Made by a program: the position numbers and the translations under genes. Positions 60,396 to 64,000 of a DNA stretch of 64,000 bases are shown in pieces. The DNA comes from Domibacillus sp. PGB-M46 (lineage in GTDB: Bacteria; Bacillota; Bacilli; Bacillales; Domibacillaceae): assembly GCF_022668875.1 (NCBI RefSeq), contig NZ_JAKGCR010000013.1:38776-102775 (forward strand). The letters run 5' to 3'. Each line of letters opens with the position of its first letter. The stretch's first letter is position 1. The notes under the pieces are model-generated. The model made no database searches. It saw only the letters and a program-made list of their open reading frames with translations, and was not told the DNA's origin.

Positions 60396-62147
60396 TTACA
60401 TCACTTCCTCGCCAAATTGGCGGCTGTCAAAGTCACCAAATTGATTTTTGAATACATTAAAGTAACGGCCTTTACGCTTCAACAAGTCTTCATGCCGGCC
60501 GCGCTCTACAATCCGCCCGTCCTCCAACACCAAAATCAGATCTGCTTCTTTAACGGAGGAAATGCGGTGAGCGATAATAAAGCACGTTTTTTTCTGTAAA
60601 ACGGACCGGAGCGTTTTTTGAATGCGCATCTCGGTTTCTAAATCAACCGCGGACGTCGTATCGTCTAAAATTAAAATGGGCGCATCCAAAAGCAGTGCTC
60701 TCGCCAGAGAAATCCGCTGCCGCTGTCCGCCTGACAAACCGACGCCGCGCTCACCGATAATCGTGTCGTACCCTTCCGGAAGCTTGGATATAAACGCATG
60801 GGCTTCCGCTTTTTCTGCTGCCATCTTTACTTGCTCCATCGTCGCGTCCGGCATTCCATACGCAATGTTTCCTTCAATCGTGTCGGAGAACAAAAAGATA
60901 TCCTGCATAACCATAGCGGTATGCCGGCGCAGAGACCGGATATCCCATTCCTTCACATTCATTCCTTCCACTTTCACTTCACCGCTGTCTGCATCATAAA
61001 AGCGGCAAAGCAGATTGACGATCGTTGATTTCCCAGCACCTGTCGGACCGACAATCGCGACAGTCTGGCCTGGCTTCACCCCAAATGTAATATTGGATAA
61101 AACCGGTTCATCTTCATAGCGGAACGTTACATCCTGAAACTGAACAGACAGTTCGCTGACAGCCGGCGCCTTTTTCGATAATGTATTGGCAATGCCCGGC
61201 TGCTCATTGAGCAAATCTTCAATCTTTTCAGCGGATGCGATAAACCGCTGAACGTCATTAATCAGCCAGCCCGCCATTCGCATCGGGTTGTTCAACGCCC
61301 AAATAAGAGAATTGAACACGACAAGCTCCCCAATAGTCAGTGACCCTTGAATAACCATAAACCCGCCGGCTAAGATCATGACAACAAGCAGCACCCCCGC
61401 CAGTGAATCAAGCACCGGAAGATACTTTTCCCATACACGTGCCGATTGAATATTCTTTTCTTTAAAAGCTTTGTTTTCAGCTGAAAACTTACCAATCTCA
61501 TGGTCTTCCTTGGCGAAGGCTTTGACAACCCGGTTTCCGCTGATATTTTCCTGTACAACAGAGTTTAAACGCGCGAACTGTGCCCGAATTTCCGAGAATG
61601 TCGGCCGGACCTCACTGCTCATTCGATAAGCAAAAAAGGCGATCACCGGTGTTACAGCGATCATCGCCAGTGTCAGCGGCGCGTGAATGGTAAACATAAA
61701 AACAATGGCAAACAACAGGACACATATGTTTTCCACAATCATATACGTTGTCCAGGCAGTAAAATGGCGCACTGCTTCCATATCACCTGTCATCCGCGCC
61801 ATAATGTCGCCTGTTTTTGTCCGGTCATAAAAACGAAAATCCAGCTCATTCAGTCTGGCGTACAGCTGCTCGCGAAGCGTAAAAATCACCCGCTGGGAAG
61901 TACGCTCAAACAGAAGCTGAAAGCTGTAGCGGATAACGGTTTTCACCATCGTAACCGCTATCATAAAACCGAGCAGTACCCAAAGCAGCTCTATTTTCCC
62001 TCCGTACACTACGTCATCGACAATTCGTCCTGAAAAATACGGATTCAGCATGTTCAATCCTGCAACAAGTAATACAAGTGAAAACCCCAAAAAAAGGCCG
62101 GATTTGTAGTCCCTCATATACGTCCAAATCCATCTTAAACTATGCAC
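60396..62147 (-). CDS. ABC multidrug exporter subunit with degenerate ATP site (YfiB-like)
   Basis: 583 residues: six membrane helices (about 15-300) and an ABC domain with Walker A VGPTGAGKST, signature LSGGQRQRISLARALL and Walker B LILDDTTSAVD. The usual catalytic Glu after Walker B is Asp, the pattern of heterodimeric exporters such as BmrCD or TM287/288, where one ATP site is non-hydrolytic. The start is GTG at 62147 with AAGGGAATGG upstream. First gene of the two-gene operon; a 10-base inverted repeat lies in its leader. Confidence 0.9.
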   Translation of the reverse strand: MHSLRWIWTYMRDYKSGLFLGFSLVLLVAGLNMLNPYFSGRIVDDVVYGGKIELLWVLLGFMIAVTMVKTVIRYSFQLLFERTSQRVIFTLREQLYARLNELDFRFYDRTKTGDIMARMTGDMEAVRHFTAWTTYMIVENICVLLFAIVFMFTIHAPLTLAMIAVTPVIAFFAYRMSSEVRPTFSEIRAQFARLNSVVQENISGNRVVKAFAKEDHEIGKFSAENKAFKEKNIQSARVWEKYLPVLDSLAGVLLVVMILAGGFMVIQGSLTIGELVVFNSLIWALNNPMRMAGWLINDVQRFIASAEKIEDLLNEQPGIANTLSKKAPAVSELSVQFQDVTFRYEDEPVLSNITFGVKPGQTVAIVGPTGAGKSTIVNLLCRFYDADSGEVKVEGMNVKEWDIRSLRRHTAMVMQDIFLFSDTIEGNIAYGMPDATMEQVKMAAEKAEAHAFISKLPEGYDTIIGERGVGLSGGQRQRISLARALLLDAPILILDDTTSAVDLETEMRIQKTLRSVLQKKTCFIIAHRISSVKEADLILVLEDGRIVERGRHEDLLKRKGRYFNVFKNQFGDFDSRQFGEEVM

Positions 62148-62170
62148 GTTCCATTCCCTTCCTTCCGCGT

Positions 62171-62217
62171 ATTTTCATCATGGCCTGTTATGGTGACAAT
62201 CGATCTTTGATGAAAAT
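62171..62217 (-). promoter_or_regulatory. Inverted repeat in the exporter leader
   Basis: ATTTTCATCA (62171-62180) and TGATGAAAAT (62208-62217), perfect 10-base arms with a 27-base gap, 24 bases upstream of the first exporter gene. It may be a repressor site or an RNA hairpin acting on translation. Confidence 0.45.
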
Positions 62218-62777
62218 AAGGACCCCTTCCATACAGTGGAATTGAAATACGTTCATTTTATTCCTTCGAGCCTCATGTATCCATTCTTTTTACTTAAAAA
62301 GAAAAAATTCTCTGTTTATTGAACAAATCTTCAAAAAATCAAGAAGAAACAGATGAATATCTGCCATTTTTCACACAAAAATCAAAGACAACGAACTCGT
62401 TTTCTTCATTCTTATCATTCACCTGATGAAATGAATACTCCTAGCTACTGTCCATTTATGAAAGAATAATAGACGTCCTTCCGCTAAAACAGGGCAGGGT
62501 TCATCCGGTCAGTCCTAATCATCTGCTTTTAGCGTCACACTGCTATTTTTTTAGTGATTTACTAACAGAAATGTGTGCTTTAGCATGGGTATACACGTGT
62601 TTCCCTCCAAATAAGACCGTATCAGCAGAACTGATCTGGGCTTTTTTAAATCTTGTAATATGCAGATGGTATCATATCTATCTCGGAAAGTAGAAAAGCA
62701 TGTTTACGAATACATTCGCAAAAATCTTTATTTTTCTTTTTTAATTCATTACGCAATAAACGTGCTAGAAGCACTGC
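62218..62777. other. AT-rich intergenic stretch without recognised genes
   Basis: No frame with a ribosome site or family resemblance was seen. An open frame at 62660-62851 crosses the terminator at 62778-62807 and is judged spurious. A weak plus-strand hairpin (ATCAG/CTGAT near 62620-62640) is followed by T6. Confidence 0.4.
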
Positions 62778-62807
62778 AAAAAAAAAAACAGCTCTTTCAA
62801 AAGAGCC
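62778..62807 (-). terminator. Terminator after the orphan ORF at 62810-62953
   Basis: GCTCTTT/AAAGAGC stem with eleven T on the minus strand, so something is, or was, transcribed leftward here. Confidence 0.75.
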
Positions 62808-62809
62808 AT

Positions 62810-62953
62810 CTACTGATCGTTATTTTGATAAAAATTATTAACTTTGATTAATTCTTTGCATAAAGGGCTGTCTGCATCTGAGAACGACATACTGCGATCC
62901 GGGTTTTTAGAAAGCAAGTTTTGTACTTTAGGCGTTTTCTTAAAGCGGTTCAT
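62810..62953 (-). pseudogene. Short orphan ORF or C-terminal gene fragment
   Basis: 47 codons from ATG 62953 (MNRFKKTPKVQNLLSKNPDR, then SMSFSDADSPLCKELIKVNN) to TAG. The frame is open for eight codons further upstream (KDSLTPYHL) and there is no ribosome site, so this looks like the tail of a longer protein whose front has been lost. A proper terminator follows. I do not recognise the family. Confidence 0.4.
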
Positions 62954-63114
62954 TAAATGATATGGAGTAAGAGAATCTTTTTATTTTGCAAGATGATTTT
63001 TAAAAGTAGACGGGGCTAACAGCTGAAGCAGGCTCTTGTAGAAGTTTGAATTCGTGTGGACAAGCATCCTTAGAGTAAGGAACAGGAAACTTGATTTGAT
63101 GCCAGTTTATATAT

Positions 63115-63143
63115 AGAAAAACAAAATAGCCTCAAGCGGCTAT
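63115..63143 (-). terminator. Terminator-like hairpin downstream of the repeat-protein gene
   Basis: ATAGCC/GGCTAT with T-rich minus-strand tail. Confidence 0.6.
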
Positions 63144-63163
63144 ATAAAAACGTCTTCGCCATG

Positions 63164-63188
63164 GCTGCTCTTTCTGCAAAAGAGCAGC
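63164..63188 (-). terminator. Hairpin right after the repeat-protein stop
   Basis: GCTGCTCTTT/AAAGAGCAGC, 10 pairs; it lacks a strong T-run, and the hairpin at 63115-63143 may finish the job. Confidence 0.55.
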
Positions 63189-63191
63189 AGA

Positions 63192-64000
63192 TTACTTTTT
63201 CATCGTTTCCCGTTTCATCCTTTTTTCCCGCAATGCCTTATACTTTTTTTCCGCCTGCTTCATGAGAGAATAATATTGGGATTCAAGATATTTTTCTGTT
63301 TCTTCAGTTGTAATAACAGGCACCCAGGCTTCTTCTTTTTCTTCTATTGGAGTGTTCAGAGGAAGACAATTACTTGACTGACCTAGTGTGGAATCGATAC
63401 ATTTTTCCTTTTTTGTATTGAACCTCTTTCCCTCTCGATTTCTTTGAATATGCGTCTGACTAAACGAGGAATCCTTTGAAGAACTATTGATAATGTTTTC
63501 TCTTTCTTTATCAGCAGACATATCTTTGGTCGTCTTTCCTGCGTTCCGTATTTCCTCTTCTTTCTGATTGGCAGCAATTTGTTGTCTTGCAGGGTCTCTT
63601 GCTTCTTTTATTTGTTTTAAGTGTCTCTTTCTCTGTACTTCAACTTCTTTTCCTTTGAAAGATACTTCGTTTTCATTTATTTCATTTTGTCTTTTCATCT
63701 GAGTGACAGGCTCTTCTTTCTGCTCATTCGGTTCTTCCCGGCTGTTTAAGGAAACTTCCTCTTCATTTTCTTCATTCTGTTTTTCTATCTGAGTGACAGG
63801 CTCTTCTTTCTGCTTTTTCAGTTCTTCCCAGCTGTTTAAGGAAACTTCCTCTTCATTTTTTTTATTTTGTTCTTCCGTCCGAGCGAAAGGTTCTTCTTTC
63901 TGCTCTTTCGGTTCTTCCCAGCCGTTGGAGAAAGCTTCCTCTTCATTTTTTTCATTCTGTTTTTCCGTCTGAGCGAAAGGTTCTTCTTCCTGCTCATTCG
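63192..64000 (-). CDS. Acidic repeat protein, C-terminal part (runs off the right edge)
   Basis: The frame is open from the right edge to the TAA at 63194-63192, at least 268 residues. The ATG at 63698 lies inside a repeat unit and is not the start. The visible N-terminal half consists of 30-residue tandem repeats of the type EEPVTQIEKQNEENEEEVSL, then NSREEPNEQK; the last unit has decayed. The C-terminal half is basic and Gln/Lys-rich (QRKRHLKQIKEARDPARQQI) and ends KALREKRMKRETMKK, likely coiled coil. No membrane segment or enzyme motif. Very Glu-rich with few hydrophobics: probably disordered. Function unknown. Confidence 0.7.
   Translation of the reverse strand, partial: NEQEEEPFAQTEKQNEKNEEEAFSNGWEEPKEQKEEPFARTEEQNKKNEEEVSLNSWEELKKQKEEPVTQIEKQNEENEEEVSLNSREEPNEQKEEPVTQMKRQNEINENEVSFKGKEVEVQRKRHLKQIKEARDPARQQIAANQKEEEIRNAGKTTKDMSADKERENIINSSSKDSSFSQTHIQRNREGKRFNTKKEKCIDSTLGQSSNCLPLNTPIEEKEEAWVPVITTEETEKYLESQYYSLMKQAEKKYKALREKRMKRETMKK
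63701..64000 (-). repeat. 90-bp coding tandem repeat
   Basis: The 90-base unit recurs exactly in phase at 63701, 63791, 63881 and 63971 (each beginning GAGTGACAGG or GAGCGAAAGG on the plus strand) and continues past the edge. Neighbouring copies differ mostly by single bases, and all keep the frame. Confidence 0.95.

Noticed and set aside
62660..62851. 63-codon plus-strand open frame
   Set aside because: It has no ribosome site, low-complexity Lys codons from a poly-A run, and crosses a clear minus-strand terminator.
63192..63698. ATG at 63698 as the start of the repeat protein
   Set aside because: It is an ACG/ATA-to-ATG variant inside a repeat unit, with no ribosome site; the frame stays open to the edge.
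63701..64000. Regular 90-bp repeats that could suggest a CRISPR-like or satellite array
   Set aside because: The units are contiguous without spacers, keep one reading frame and encode a Glu-rich protein.

Overview
The window looks like chromosomal DNA of a Bacillaceae species (Bacillus, Domibacillus or a close relative; the genus is not settled). Most products resemble Bacillus subtilis proteins along their whole length (RocA, RocR, RocF, KimA, KatA, HxlR/HxlA/HxlB, AdhB, PucA-E, PucR, YfiB/YfiC). Ribosome binding sites are strong and AGGAGG-like, TTG and GTG starts are common, and intrinsic terminators are abundant. I see no rRNA, tRNA, complete insertion sequence, prophage or CRISPR array.

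Layout. 0-3 kb: arginine catabolism: the 5' end of rocA, divergent rocR with a sigma-54 promoter and activator site between them, then rocF. 3-5.3 kb: potassium importer kimA behind a c-di-AMP riboswitch. 5.3-12.6 kb: DUF2294 and DUF445 proteins, a lysine-riboswitch permease, a CodY-boxed branched-chain amino acid permease, chrA and an MBL hydrolase. 12.6-25.4 kb: housekeeping and stress genes (SDR, solitary arsD, PerR-boxed katA, GDPD, rRNA methyltransferase, topB with a LexA-like box, SLH amidase, catalase-like peroxidase, MATE exporter). 25.4-30.3 kb: a near-perfect Zur box between the MATE gene and a CorA-type transporter, then a cre-controlled permease and small genes. 31.4-35 kb: formaldehyde handling by the ribulose monophosphate route (hxlR, hxlA, hxlB), with an adhB-like dehydrogenase nearby. 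35-41.8 kb: a tripartite tricarboxylate transporter (tctB, tctA, divergent tctC), its CitST-type two-component system, and an HPr-like protein lacking the phosphorylatable histidine. 43.4-52.9 kb: purine catabolism: uraD-pucA-pucB-pucC-pucD-pucE, divergent pucR, and an amidohydrolase behind a guanine-type riboswitch that appears wired as an ON switch. 53.2-57.6 kb: alpha-glucoside use (GH13 glucosidase, PTS EIIBC, MapP-like phosphatase) with cre sites. 57.7-62.1 kb: GDSL hydrolase and a heterodimeric ABC exporter. The right edge holds the 3' part of a gene for a protein with 30-residue acidic repeats.

The theme is nutrient-responsive catabolism and transport, much of it under RNA switches (c-di-AMP, lysine, guanine) or global regulators (CcpA, CodY, PerR, probably Zur and LexA). 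Gene relics (an AraC C-terminus, a glycosidase N-terminus, a clipped HIU-hydrolase tail on uraD) show past deletions. The most interesting signals are the guanine ON switch on a deaminase gene, the HPr-like partner of TctBA, the Zur box at the MATE promoter, and the uraD tail.
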